NCBI RefSeq assembly: GCF_029871235.1
Contig: NZ_SSOM01000082.1
Coordinates: 113,143 to 177,142, forward strand
Origin: Pseudomonas sp. BN411
GTDB taxonomy: Bacteria; Pseudomonadota; Gammaproteobacteria; Pseudomonadales; Pseudomonadaceae
Reading direction: 5' to 3'
Length of the DNA: 64,000 nucleotides
Shown here: positions 1 to 7,019 of the stretch, in pieces
Numbering within the stretch: the first letter of the stretch is position 1
How the letters are laid out: every line of letters begins with the position of its first letter
Translations under genes and position numbers: made by a program
The notes under the pieces: generated by a model
Databases searched by the model: none
What the model saw: only the letters and a program-made list of their open reading frames with translations
Told to the model about the DNA's origin: nothing

Positions 1-620
1 AGGCTGGCATAGAAGGCAGGCGCTTCGATGGCCACCAGATCACCGGGACGGGCAACCACCTGCAGGCAGAGGTTGAGGGCCTCCAGTGCGCCATTGCAGA
101 TCACCAGTTCCTCGATGGGCAGCGGCAGGCCGCCGACCATGTAGCGCAGGGCGATTTGCCGGCGCAGGGCGTGGTTGCCCGGCGTCATGTCGGCCACCGT
201 GGAGCGTGGGTCCATTTCCCGCACCGCGTGGGCCATGGAGCGGGCCAGGCGCTGCAGGGGGAAGAGTTCCGGGCTGGGGAAGGCCGAGCCGAAGGGCACG
301 GTGTCCGGGTCCTTGATGGAACTCAGTACCGAGAACACCAGTTCGCTGACATCCACCTCGGTGGTGGCCGCTTCCCGTGGCCCCGGCTGGGGTTCGGGCA
401 AGGGCCGGCGCACGTGTTCGCAGACGAAGTAGCCGGAGCGGGCGCGGGCGATGATCAGCCCGCGGCTTTCCAGCAGGTAATAAGCCTGGAACACGGTGGA
501 AGCGCTGACGCCGTAGGTGCGGCTGGCGTGCCGCACCGAGGGTACTTTTTGACCCGGAGCAAGTACCCCGGTGCGGATCAGTTCGGCGATCTCGTCGGCG
601 AATTTCTCGTAGCGCTTCAT
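1..620 (-). CDS. MocR/GntR-type PLP-dependent regulator, C-terminus cut by window edge
   Basis: Only the N-terminal part (about 206 residues) lies in the window; the reading frame is still open at position 1. It begins MKRYEKFADEIAELIRTG and contains a winged-helix GntR domain with SVRHASRTYGVSASTVFQAY and LLESRGLI.ARARSGYFV. After a linker comes the start of an aminotransferase fold-I domain (VADMTPGNHALRRQIALRY, EELVICNGALEALNLCLQ). This is the architecture of MocR regulators, which use a PLP-binding domain as sensor; the ligand cannot be read. The start is taken at 620 (AGGA just upstream). An in-frame ATG at 698, only 3 nt after the ccoG stop and with GAGG ahead, is a real alternative and would couple translation to ccoG. 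Confidence 0.85.
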   Translation of the reverse strand, partial: MKRYEKFADEIAELIRTGVLAPGQKVPSVRHASRTYGVSASTVFQAYYLLESRGLIIARARSGYFVCEHVRRPLPEPQPGPREAATTEVDVSELVFSVLSSIKDPDTVPFGSAFPSPELFPLQRLARSMAHAVREMDPRSTVADMTPGNHALRRQIALRYMVGGLPLPIEELVICNGALEALNLCLQVVARPGDLVAIEAPAFYAS

Positions 621-701
621 CTTTTCCTGGTTGGGCAGCGGCAAGGCGGTGCCCAACTCTAAGCGCTCGGCGCGTACGCCGCCATGATCCCGGCCCATGC
701 T

Positions 702-2117
702 TCAGCGCCTCGGGCTGACGAAGGTGCTGCCGGCGCTGACCTCGGTATCCGGTTCATCCAGGCTGCGCACCACGAAGCGCAGCGGACGGGAACCGGCGGG
801 GCCTTCGTCATCGGTGAGCGCCACCGATACCGGCAGGGAGAGGATCTCGCCGGCGCCGATGCTGACCTCATGGTCGCCTTGCAGGCGGAAGCCGGGGGCT
901 TCCTCCAGCTCCACCACGTAACGCTGGTCGCGCTGGGTCTTGTTGATCAGCTTGAGGTTGTAGATGTTCTCGATCTCGCCAGCGGCGTTCTCGCGGAACA
1001 TGCCACGGTCCTTGATCACGTCGACCGACAGCTGCGGACGGGTGGCACCCAGCCAGGCCAGGGCGAGGATCATCAGCACCAGGGCGATGGCATAGCCGAT
1101 CAGTCGTGGGCGCAGCAGATTAGTCTTGCCGCCTTCCAGTGCGCGCTCGGAGCTGTAGCCCACCAGGCCTCGGGCGTAACCCATGCGGTCCATGATCGAG
1201 TCACAGGCGTCGATGCAGGCGGCGCAGCCGATGCAGGCGATCTGCAGGCCATCGCGGATGTCGATACCGGTGGGGCAGACCTGCACGCACATCTGGCAAT
1301 CGATGCAGTCGCCCAGGCCCTGGGCCTTCGGGTCGCTGCCCTTCTTGCGCGGGCCACGGGATTCGCCGCGGGGTGCGTCGTAGGAGACGATCAGGGTGTC
1401 CTTGTCGAACATCACGCTCTGGAAGCGGGCGTAGGGGCACATGTGGATGCATACCTGCTCGCGCATCCAGCCTGCATTTATATAGGTGGCCCCGGCAAAG
1501 AAGATCACCCAGAACAGCGCGGTGCCGCCGATTTCCCAGGTGGCCAGGTTCGCCGTCAGATCACGTACCGGGGTGAAGTAGCCGACGAAGGTGATGGCGG
1601 TGGCCAGGCTGATGGCCAGCCAGAGAACGTGCTTGGCGGAACGGCGCAGCAGCTTGTTGGCGCTCCAGGGCGCGGCCGCCAGCTTGATGCGCTGGTTGCG
1701 ATCACCCTCGGTGACTTGCTCGCACCACATGAACATCCAGGTCCAGACGCTCTGCGGGCAGGTGTAGCCGCACCAGACGCGGCCGGCGAACACGGTGATG
1801 AAGAACAGGCCGAAGGCGCAGATGATCAGCAGCCCCGACAGCAGAATGAAATCCTGGGGCCAGAAGGTGGCGCCGAAAATGTAGAACTTGCTCTGTTCCA
1901 GGCTCCAGAGCACCGCCTGGCGACCGTCCCAGTCGAGCCAGACGGTGCCGAAGAAGAGCAGGCACAGAAGGCCCGCACCGATGCGTCGCAGGTCGCGGAA
2001 GAGGCCGGTGAAGCGGCGCGTGTGGATAGGTCCGCTGGAGGCGGAAAGGGGTTTGTTGGCAATGGGGGGCAGGTTGGGTGTGACCTCGATGACCTGCGCC
2101 GGAATTCTCTCGCTCAT
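702..2117 (-). CDS. ccoG: Cytochrome cbb3 oxidase accessory protein CcoG/RdxA/FixG family
   Basis: A 471-residue integral membrane polyferredoxin. Several hydrophobic helices lie at about 45-70, 90-120, 160-185 and 195-225. After WCGYTCPQ come two 4Fe-4S motifs, CIDCQMCVQVCPTG and CIGCAACIDAC, then another helix and a C-terminal Ig-like FixG domain. Family members assist copper delivery and assembly of cbb3 oxidase. Length is normal. Here the gene stands alone, without ccoNOQP or ccoHIS beside it, and is followed within 3 nt by a possible start of the MocR-type regulator. No clear FNR/ANR box was found in the upstream 2118-2240 stretch, so oxygen control is not evident from sequence. It may be a second copy. 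Confidence 0.93.
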   Translation of the reverse strand: MSERIPAQVIEVTPNLPPIANKPLSASSGPIHTRRFTGLFRDLRRIGAGLLCLLFFGTVWLDWDGRQAVLWSLEQSKFYIFGATFWPQDFILLSGLLIICAFGLFFITVFAGRVWCGYTCPQSVWTWMFMWCEQVTEGDRNQRIKLAAAPWSANKLLRRSAKHVLWLAISLATAITFVGYFTPVRDLTANLATWEIGGTALFWVIFFAGATYINAGWMREQVCIHMCPYARFQSVMFDKDTLIVSYDAPRGESRGPRKKGSDPKAQGLGDCIDCQMCVQVCPTGIDIRDGLQIACIGCAACIDACDSIMDRMGYARGLVGYSSERALEGGKTNLLRPRLIGYAIALVLMILALAWLGATRPQLSVDVIKDRGMFRENAAGEIENIYNLKLINKTQRDQRYVVELEEAPGFRLQGDHEVSIGAGEILSLPVSVALTDDEGPAGSRPLRFVVRSLDEPDTEVSAGSTFVSPRR

Positions 2118-2356
2118 GATCAGTGCCCATCAGGCTGTTACGGCGAGACGGACTATAGGAAGGCACTGATCGGCAAAACAGATTCAGATCAGACACCAAA
2201 AACCATATCAGATGAGCCGTGATGGGCCGCCAGGCCGCAACACGCATGGCGTGGGCACCTGGCGGTGGAATCCATGACAGCTGTGCGGCATCTGGTCGCG
2301 GGTCGTTGGGCGAGGCAGCCGGCTCTGATCCGGTCAGACGTGCCGCAGCACAGCGA

Positions 2357-2536
2357 TCAGCGCAACATCGAGCCTATGGTGGCAACCGGCATGATGCAGG
2401 TGGGGTATGCGGGCGGACAGTACTGGGTCGCGGCCAGGGGCTGCGGCAGGGGACGCATCAGCGCTGCGGTGTAGGCAGCACCGAAGGCGCAGACGGCAAC
2501 GGCGAGGCACAGCTTTTCTCTTATTGTCATGGTCAT
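2357..2536 (-). CDS. Small 59-residue exported or membrane-anchored peptide, unknown function
   Basis: The start MTMTIREKLCLAVAV is preceded by GAGGA 0-4 nt upstream; using the second ATG (2530) gives better spacing. A basic N-terminus is followed by a hydrophobic segment (CLAVAVCAFGAAYTAALM), so it should be exported or held in the inner membrane. The short tail carries a CPPAYPTC motif (two Cys six residues apart) and ends TIGSMLR. No family is recognised. What makes it credible is position: a copy of the 18-bp operator shared by the catabolic operons sits 61 bp upstream (2598-2615), at the same distance as for the enzyme genes. It may be a small partner of a transport or redox component of the pathway; that is inference. 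Confidence 0.6.
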   Translation of the reverse strand: MTMTIREKLCLAVAVCAFGAAYTAALMRPLPQPLAATQYCPPAYPTCIMPVATIGSMLR

Positions 2537-2597
2537 TCCTCTGCAATGGAGGGACATCTTGTTGTGAAGCAAGACTAGGAACTGCTGCGACAAGCCG

Positions 2598-2615
2598 CCT
2601 CGTCCGAATGGACTA
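2598..2615 (-). promoter_or_regulatory. Shared regulon operator, copy 1 (upstream of small peptide gene)
   Basis: Read on the minus strand: TAGTCCATTCGGACGAGG, 16 of 18 positions matching T(A/C)GTC(C/T)nnTCGGACGATG. It ends 61 bp before the small peptide start. It overlaps the nudE stop codon (TAG at 2613-2615). Confidence 0.65.
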
Positions 2616-3158
2616 GATTCGGGACGACCTGCTGAGTGCCATGAACAGCGCGGCAATGGCGCGCGCTTCCTGCAACTCTCCCGAGGCCACCAGGGCCGGC
2701 AGCTGTGACAGGGGTACCTGCATGACCTCCAGAGGTTCCGGCTCATCGCCCGTGGCGGTGCAGGGCTGCAGGTCTTCGGCCAGCACCACGCGGCAGCTAT
2801 GGCACAGGTGTCCGGGCGCCAGGGTCAGCACGCCCAGTTCACGGAGGTGCCCGGCGCGCAGGCCGACTTCCTCCATCAGTTCGCGATTGGCCGCCTGCAG
2901 CGTGGTTTCCCCGGGCTCGACCCCGCCCTTGGGCAGGCCCAGCACCCGCTGCTCCACGCCGACGGCGTACTCGCGTACTAGTAGTACGTGCTGTGGATCG
3001 ACCAGGGCCACGACCAGCACCGATTCATAGCCGGAGCCGCGCAGACGCTCGTAAACCCGCTGCTGGCCGTTGGCGAACTCCAGGTGCAGGGCTTCGATCT
3101 GGAACCAGTCGCTCCTGGCGCGTAGTTCGGTCTTGAGGATGGTGGGCAGGCTGCGCAT
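2613..3158 (-). CDS. nudE: ADP-compounds hydrolase NudE-like Nudix enzyme
   Basis: Residues GGVEPGETTLQAANRELMEE plus VG fit the Nudix box GX5EX7REUXEEXGU, including the catalytic REXXEE core. Proteins of this type hydrolyse ADP-ribose, NADH and diadenosine polyphosphates to AMP plus a phosphorylated product. The start at 3158 (MRSLPTILKTELRARS) gives 181 residues, close to NudE, and is preceded by GGGAG. A longer reading from 3305 is rejected because its first about 40 residues (FASKLAPTAS) are simply translated intergenic repeat. It is probably not part of the catabolic pathway, although an operator overlaps its stop codon. Confidence 0.85.
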   Translation of the reverse strand: MRSLPTILKTELRARSDWFQIEALHLEFANGQQRVYERLRGSGYESVLVVALVDPQHVLLVREYAVGVEQRVLGLPKGGVEPGETTLQAANRELMEEVGLRAGHLRELGVLTLAPGHLCHSCRVVLAEDLQPCTATGDEPEPLEVMQVPLSQLPALVASGELQEARAIAALFMALSRSSRI

Positions 3159-3245
3159 GGCGGGCTCCCGTGGCGGTTCCGCAAGAGGGTCGCGCGCATA
3201 GGGATGTGGGGCATCGTCTGGATGGACTACGTCACCGGTGGACGC

Positions 3246-3267
3246 TGTAGGAGCCAGCTTGCTGGCG
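3246..3267. repeat. REP-like repeat, family B, partial copy
   Basis: Half-copy of the GTAGGAGCCAGCTTGCTGGC element found complete at 3497-3552. Confidence 0.7.
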
Positions 3268-3290
3268 AACGGACGCGCCTGAGGGGTATT

Positions 3291-3376
3291 CGTAGGGTGG
3301 GTCACGCTTCATCGACCCACCGTTCGCGGCTGATCCGGACTCCGCTGGTGGATGTAAAAAGCGACATCCACCCTAC
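3291..3376. repeat. 86-bp intergenic palindromic repeat, family A, copy 1
   Basis: Starts CGTAGGGTGGGTCACGCTTC and ends GCGACATCCACCCTAC; the two ends are complementary (GTAGGGTGG / CCACCCTAC). Nearly identical to 3404-3489 and to 13242-13327. A mobile REP/MITE-like element rather than a gene. With family B it fills the gap between nudE and the luxR-type gene. Confidence 0.85.
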
Positions 3377-3403
3377 GCCAAGGGCTGTGTCGGGGTGGGC
3401 TTT

Positions 3404-3489
3404 CGTAGGGTGGGTCACGCTTCACCGACCCGCCATTCGCGGCTGATCCGGACTCCGTTGGTGGATGTAAAAAGCGACATCCACCCTAC
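3404..3489. repeat. 86-bp intergenic palindromic repeat, family A, copy 2
   Basis: Second copy, same orientation, 27 bp after the first; differs from it at only a few bases. Confidence 0.85.
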
Positions 3490-3496
3490 ATATGCT

Positions 3497-3552
3497 GTAG
3501 GAGCCAGCTTGCTGGCGAATGGCCCCGCGCGGGGGCGCGAGCGAGCTCCTAC
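3497..3552. repeat. REP-like repeat, family B, complete copy
   Basis: GTAGGAGCCAGCTTGCTGGCG ... GCGAGCGAGCTCCTAC; an imperfect palindrome of the well-known Pseudomonas REP type. Other copies: 3246-3267, 29990-30044, 43911-43934. Confidence 0.85.
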
Positions 3553-3574
3553 GGAAGGAGGTGGGACAGACCCC

Positions 3575-4705
3575 TTACCCCAGCGTCGCCACGCTTCGCA
3601 GGATCAACCGCACCAGCATGGTCTGCCGAGTCACGCCGGTCTTGGAGAAGGTGGAGCGCAGGTGGGCCCGTGCGGTGTTGCGGCTGATGCCGAGGGCGTC
3701 GGAGGCCTCGTCCAGGGTCAGGCCGTTGGCCAGCAGCATCGCCAACTGGGCCTCGGCCGGCGTCAGGTCGAACAGCGCCTTGACGATTTCCTGGGGCGCG
3801 CTGGATTCCTGTTCCGGGTCGCTGATGAAGATGGCTACCGAGGGGCACTGCTTGCCCTCGTTCCAGGTGGCGGGCGGAATGGAGCGCACGATGATACCGA
3901 GGTCGGCACGGCCGGACGGACGCTGTACGCGCATGGCCTCCACCACCGACGGGTGGTTGCTTTTTTGCGACAGCAGGGCCTGCTTCACCAATTGGCGGAA
4001 CAGCTGGCTGTCGCGCGGCGTGCCCACCTGCAGGGTGTCGTTGACTACCTTGATGCCGTCCTTTTCCTCTAGCAGGCGTTCGGCCAGACGGTTCTTCTGC
4101 AGCAACTTGCCGTCCTGGTCGAGGATGATGGTGCCCACCGCCAGCTGGTCCACGGCACCGGCATAGAGGTTGCGCTCGCTTTCCACCCGGTTCAGGTGCA
4201 TGTGCAACTGCACCGCCTGCTCCAGGTGCGGCAGGAACAGGGTCAGCAGGTCTTTATCAGACTGGGTGAAGGCCGGGTCCTGCTTGCCCCGGGAAATGCG
4301 GATACGACACTGGGCGCCATCGCTGGTGTTGATGTCGGCGCCGAGGATGTGGAACACGTCCACCGGCTCCATGAAGTTCTTGTAGAACTCCGAGTTCTGC
4401 CAGTCGCAGTCGGTGACGAACTCCGCCAGGGTGATCACCTGTCGGTTGGGCAGGCCAACGAAGGGGTCCAGGTTGTAGAAATGTTGGTTGTAGGAGTGCG
4501 TGACTTCGGCCGAGGCACCATCGGTATTGATGGTCAGGCCTTCAACGTGCTGGCTCGGTGGCCGCAGGATGAAGGTGGCATAGCGGGACGCAAGGCAGTG
4601 TTTGAGCTGATCGAGGAACGTAGTCCACGGAATGTTTTCCAGCGGCCCCTTGTAGAGGTCGCGGAGCATCCCGCTGAACTCGTCGAGCGTGAGTACGTGT
4701 GCCAT
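3575..4705 (-). CDS. LuxR-family transcriptional regulator of the catabolic locus (TeiR-like architecture)
   Basis: 376 residues. The C-terminal 65 (about 312-376) are a LuxR/GerE helix-turn-helix: LTPAEAQLAMLLANGLTLDEASDALGISRNTARAHL. The first about 160 residues look like a GAF/autoinducer-type sensor and 185-290 like a PAS-type segment (NLYAGAVDQLAVGTIILDQDGKLLQ). No receiver domain is present. From memory, TeiR, the activator of testosterone degradation in Comamonas, is also a large LuxR-HTH protein without a receiver. The gene sits between the Rieske gene and repeats, in a locus whose operons share one dyad-symmetric operator, so it is the obvious candidate for its binding protein. No consensus operator lies ahead of its own start, but the gap has an inverted repeat at 4774-4806. 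Confidence 0.9.
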   Translation of the reverse strand: MAHVLTLDEFSGMLRDLYKGPLENIPWTTFLDQLKHCLASRYATFILRPPSQHVEGLTINTDGASAEVTHSYNQHFYNLDPFVGLPNRQVITLAEFVTDCDWQNSEFYKNFMEPVDVFHILGADINTSDGAQCRIRISRGKQDPAFTQSDKDLLTLFLPHLEQAVQLHMHLNRVESERNLYAGAVDQLAVGTIILDQDGKLLQKNRLAERLLEEKDGIKVVNDTLQVGTPRDSQLFRQLVKQALLSQKSNHPSVVEAMRVQRPSGRADLGIIVRSIPPATWNEGKQCPSVAIFISDPEQESSAPQEIVKALFDLTPAEAQLAMLLANGLTLDEASDALGISRNTARAHLRSTFSKTGVTRQTMLVRLILRSVATLG

Positions 4706-4773
4706 GTCTGAAAGCTTTCTTATTTTTATGACTTGGGAAGATTCTTACAGACTCTTCAGCCTTATTTACAAGG

Positions 4774-4806
4774 CCAATCGTCTTCCGTCGATCGGTTGAC
4801 GATTGG
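4774..4806. promoter_or_regulatory. Inverted repeat in the luxR-type gene / Rieske gene gap
   Basis: CCAATCGTC (4774-4782) and GACGATTGG (4798-4806) form a perfect 9-bp inverted repeat with a 15-nt spacer. The arms carry the ATCGTC/GACGAT half of the shared operator but not its GGACTA half. It lacks a T-tract, so it is a poor terminator for the Rieske gene; autoregulation of the luxR-type gene is possible. Confidence 0.45.
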
Positions 4807-4818
4807 CAAGGAGCCGGC

Positions 4819-5865
4819 TTACGCCGGCTCTTTCACATCCAGGACAACAAAAGTGCGGGGCTCGCTCGCGGCGGCGCTCAGTTCAGCGATGTCGGTGTAG
4901 AACTGGTCGTACCACTTGCGCAGCTGGTAGACGGGGCCGTCGCCATCGCAGAGCAGCGGGTTGTCCACGCGGGTCTTGGTGTGCCAGATGGCCACGTCCT
5001 CGTAGAACGCATCCTGCGCCTGCTTCACGTAGGCCTTCGCCATCTCGCGGTTCTGCTCGTCAGTCAGCCCCGGTACCTTCTTGACCAGCACGCCGTAGCG
5101 CAAAGTGAAGCTGTCGAGGTCGATGGGCACATGGCAGTTGAGTAGGATCGAGTGGATTTCCACGCCGCCCATGGCGCCGGTCATTTCGGTGATCTGGTAG
5201 GCCGGGCCGTAGTAGGTGGCCACCGTGGCCAGCTGGCTGTCACCGGACAGGCGCGCACTGCCGCCGCGCATGTACTGGATTGCCAGGTGCTTGTCGAATT
5301 TGTTGCTGAAGTGGGTCAGCTCGGTGCCGTGCACCGAGTCGAAGTGCGCCATGTCGGCGACGTTGTCGATCAGCTCGCGGCAGTTGGTGTCGATCTTCAG
5401 CTCGGCCACTTCCCACTCGGCCCATTCGTCGCTGAAGCAGGCATCGATACGTGGAATGGCCTGCTCCTCGATCGGCGGGTTGCCTTCCGAGTCGTTCCAG
5501 ACGAACAGCAGATTGTTCTGCTCGGAAACCGGCCAGGACTTGATCTTCGCCCGCGGCGGAATGCGCTTGGCGTAGGGGATGTCGTCACAGATGCCGTCGG
5601 CGCGCCAGCGCCATTCATGGAAGGGGCAGCGGATCGCGTCGCCTTCGACGCAACCCTGGCTCAGGTCGGCCCCCATGTGCGGGCAGTAGCCGTCGAGGAT
5701 GCGGATCTGCCCGTCCTCTCCGGCGAAGGCCACCAGGCGGGTGCCGAATACATCCAGGCGGTGGGCCTTGCCGTCACGGTACTGGCTGGCCAGGCCCAGG
5801 CAGTGCCAGCCACGCGCGTAACGGGGCTCCAGCTGCTTGGCTTCGATGCGGTGCAGGGTACTCAT
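4819..5865 (-). CDS. kshA: Rieske non-haem iron oxygenase, KshA-like (3-ketosteroid 9-alpha-hydroxylase oxygenase)
   Basis: 348 residues. The Rieske 2Fe-2S motif is C61-P-H63 ... C80-P-F-H83. The mononuclear iron site is N168-x2-D171-x2-H174-x4-H179 (NVADMAHFDSVHG). The C-terminal stretch KTRVDNPLLCDGDGPVYQLR followed by KWYDQFY is the signature I associate with KshA oxygenases, which hydroxylate the steroid C9 and so open ring B together with a delta-1 bond. No KshB-type reductase lies in the window, so electrons must come from elsewhere. The gene is transcribed alone, leftward, from the operator at 5967-5986 (101 bp upstream). The substrate may be a steroid or another polycycle; the family call is firm, the exact substrate is not. 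Confidence 0.82.
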   Translation of the reverse strand: MSTLHRIEAKQLEPRYARGWHCLGLASQYRDGKAHRLDVFGTRLVAFAGEDGQIRILDGYCPHMGADLSQGCVEGDAIRCPFHEWRWRADGICDDIPYAKRIPPRAKIKSWPVSEQNNLLFVWNDSEGNPPIEEQAIPRIDACFSDEWAEWEVAELKIDTNCRELIDNVADMAHFDSVHGTELTHFSNKFDKHLAIQYMRGGSARLSGDSQLATVATYYGPAYQITEMTGAMGGVEIHSILLNCHVPIDLDSFTLRYGVLVKKVPGLTDEQNREMAKAYVKQAQDAFYEDVAIWHTKTRVDNPLLCDGDGPVYQLRKWYDQFYTDIAELSAAASEPRTFVVLDVKEPA

Positions 5866-5966
5866 CTTCTTGTTCTCCCATCGGGGTTCTGGAGGGCTGC
5901 ATCCGACTCAGGCAGACCGTTGCAGCGCGTGCACGGACCGGATTCTGCGGTGCCAGCATTTCCCGG

Positions 5967-5986
5967 CATCGTCTGATCGGACGATG
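5967..5986. promoter_or_regulatory. Shared regulon operator, copy 2 (divergent: Rieske gene and 6046 operon)
   Basis: CATCGTCTGATCGGACGATG is a palindrome with one mismatched pair. Read either way it matches T(A/C)GTC(C/T)nnTCGGACGATG, with one mismatch when read leftward. It ends 59 bp before the GTG at 6046 on the plus strand and 101 bp before the Rieske ATG on the minus strand. Confidence 0.75.
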
Positions 5987-6045
5987 GCCCCGGTTGGCAC
6001 CACGGTTTTACTGCGCGGAAGAACAACAAAAGGGAGCGCCCGAGG

Positions 6046-6378
6046 GTGATCCACATACTCGATGAGATTCCGCTCGCACCCGCGCGCCTTGCGCCCGTGC
6101 TGGAGGCCCTGGAGCGGGTTTACCTGCCGGCCTGCGCCGCCCGTGGCCTGACCCTGGAGCAGCGCTGGGTTTCGCCACCCGTGGAGATTCCCGGGCAATC
6201 GAACACCCTCTGGCTGCTCTGGCAGGTGGCCGACGTCTGGGCCTACTACGCCATGCGCAGTAGCGCGGGTGAAGAAGTCCGCGCCTTCTGGGACCTGGTG
6301 GAATCGGACTGTGAAGGTCGCCGCCGTCACGTGCTCGGTCCGGCCCGACTGCCACTGGAGGCGCCCCATGTGGAGTGA
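6046..6378 (+). CDS. Small alpha-beta-barrel-like protein, unknown function
   Basis: 110 residues, GTG start with AGGGAG upstream. It begins IHILDEIPLAPARLAPVLEA and has an alternating strand/helix pattern (RWVSPPVEIPGQSNTLWLLWQVADVWAYYAM). This resembles NIPSNAP/EthD/Dabb-type dimeric ferredoxin-like folds, but no family motif is certain. It is the first gene of a three-gene operon and its stop overlaps the next start by 11 nt. Dimeric alpha-beta-barrel proteins in catabolic operons often act as isomerases, cyclases or small monooxygenases; which, if any, applies here is unknown. Confidence 0.75.
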   Translation: MIHILDEIPLAPARLAPVLEALERVYLPACAARGLTLEQRWVSPPVEIPGQSNTLWLLWQVADVWAYYAMRSSAGEEVRAFWDLVESDCEGRRRHVLGPARLPLEAPHVE

Positions 6379-7006
6379 AACCCTGCAGCTGACGCTGTCT
6401 GCCGATACCGATCCTTCCGTCCTGGAATCTCTGCTGCGTGAGCACCTCCCGGCATTGCCCGGCCTGTTGCACCTGGGGTTCGGCCAGAACCTGCCGGGCA
6501 GTTGGGGCGCGGCAGATTGCACCCTCGACCTGCTGTTTGCGGAGATCCCCCCTGCCGCCCTGGACGACATCCTCGGCAGCCTGCCGGGCATCGCCGGATT
6601 CCAGCGCGTCCCGTACCAGCGCATCGGTGGCGGGCTCAGAGAGCCGGCCATGACCGGCGGTACCTGGCGCACCCTGCTGCTGCGGGTTCGCCCGGACGCC
6701 AGCGCGGAGCAGCGCGCTGCGCTGGAGCAGGACCTTCTGCGGATGCCCGCGTACATGCCGGGCATCCGCAACTGGCAATTGTCGCGGGTGACGTCCCCGT
6801 CGCCCTGGACTCACGTCTGGCAGCAGGAGTTCGCCCAGGTAGAAGACCTGCTAGGCGAGTACCTCAGCCATCCCTATCACTGGGCCTGGGTGGACCGCTG
6901 GTTCGACCCTGACTGCCCGGACTGGACGGTGGACGCCATCGCCCATGCCTTCTGTCCCTTCCAGCAGAGCCTGCTGGGATGGGCCGCCGAATTCTCAGAA
7001 AACTGA
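6368..7006 (+). CDS. Tandem Dabb (stress-responsive A/B barrel) domain protein
   Basis: 212 residues from MWSETLQLTLS; the ATG lies inside the end of the preceding gene, so the two are coupled. Two similar halves are visible. Residues about 5-90 hold the first barrel unit. About 98-210 hold a typical Dabb unit (TWRTLLLRVRPDASAEQRAALE, then YLSHPYHWAWVDRWFDP, the HPxHxxWVDRxF signature). Dabb proteins include olivetolic-acid-cyclase-like enzymes and poorly characterised stress proteins. Context (operon with a quinone oxidoreductase, controlled by the shared operator) suggests a step on a ketone or enol intermediate; this is inference. Confidence 0.75.
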   Translation: MWSETLQLTLSADTDPSVLESLLREHLPALPGLLHLGFGQNLPGSWGAADCTLDLLFAEIPPAALDDILGSLPGIAGFQRVPYQRIGGGLREPAMTGGTWRTLLLRVRPDASAEQRAALEQDLLRMPAYMPGIRNWQLSRVTSPSPWTHVWQQEFAQVEDLLGEYLSHPYHWAWVDRWFDPDCPDWTVDAIAHAFCPFQQSLLGWAAEFSEN

Positions 7007-7019
7007 CCTGGAGACACGC

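Noticed and set aside
684..2222. 512-codon frame on the plus strand
   Set aside because: Antisense to ccoG; no SD and no domain in the translation.
3159..3305. Longer N-terminus for NudE
   Set aside because: It translates intergenic repeat sequence; the ATG at 3158 has an SD and gives normal NudE length.
4774..4806. Terminator for the Rieske gene
   Set aside because: No T-tract on either strand and the loop is long; listed as a regulatory candidate instead.
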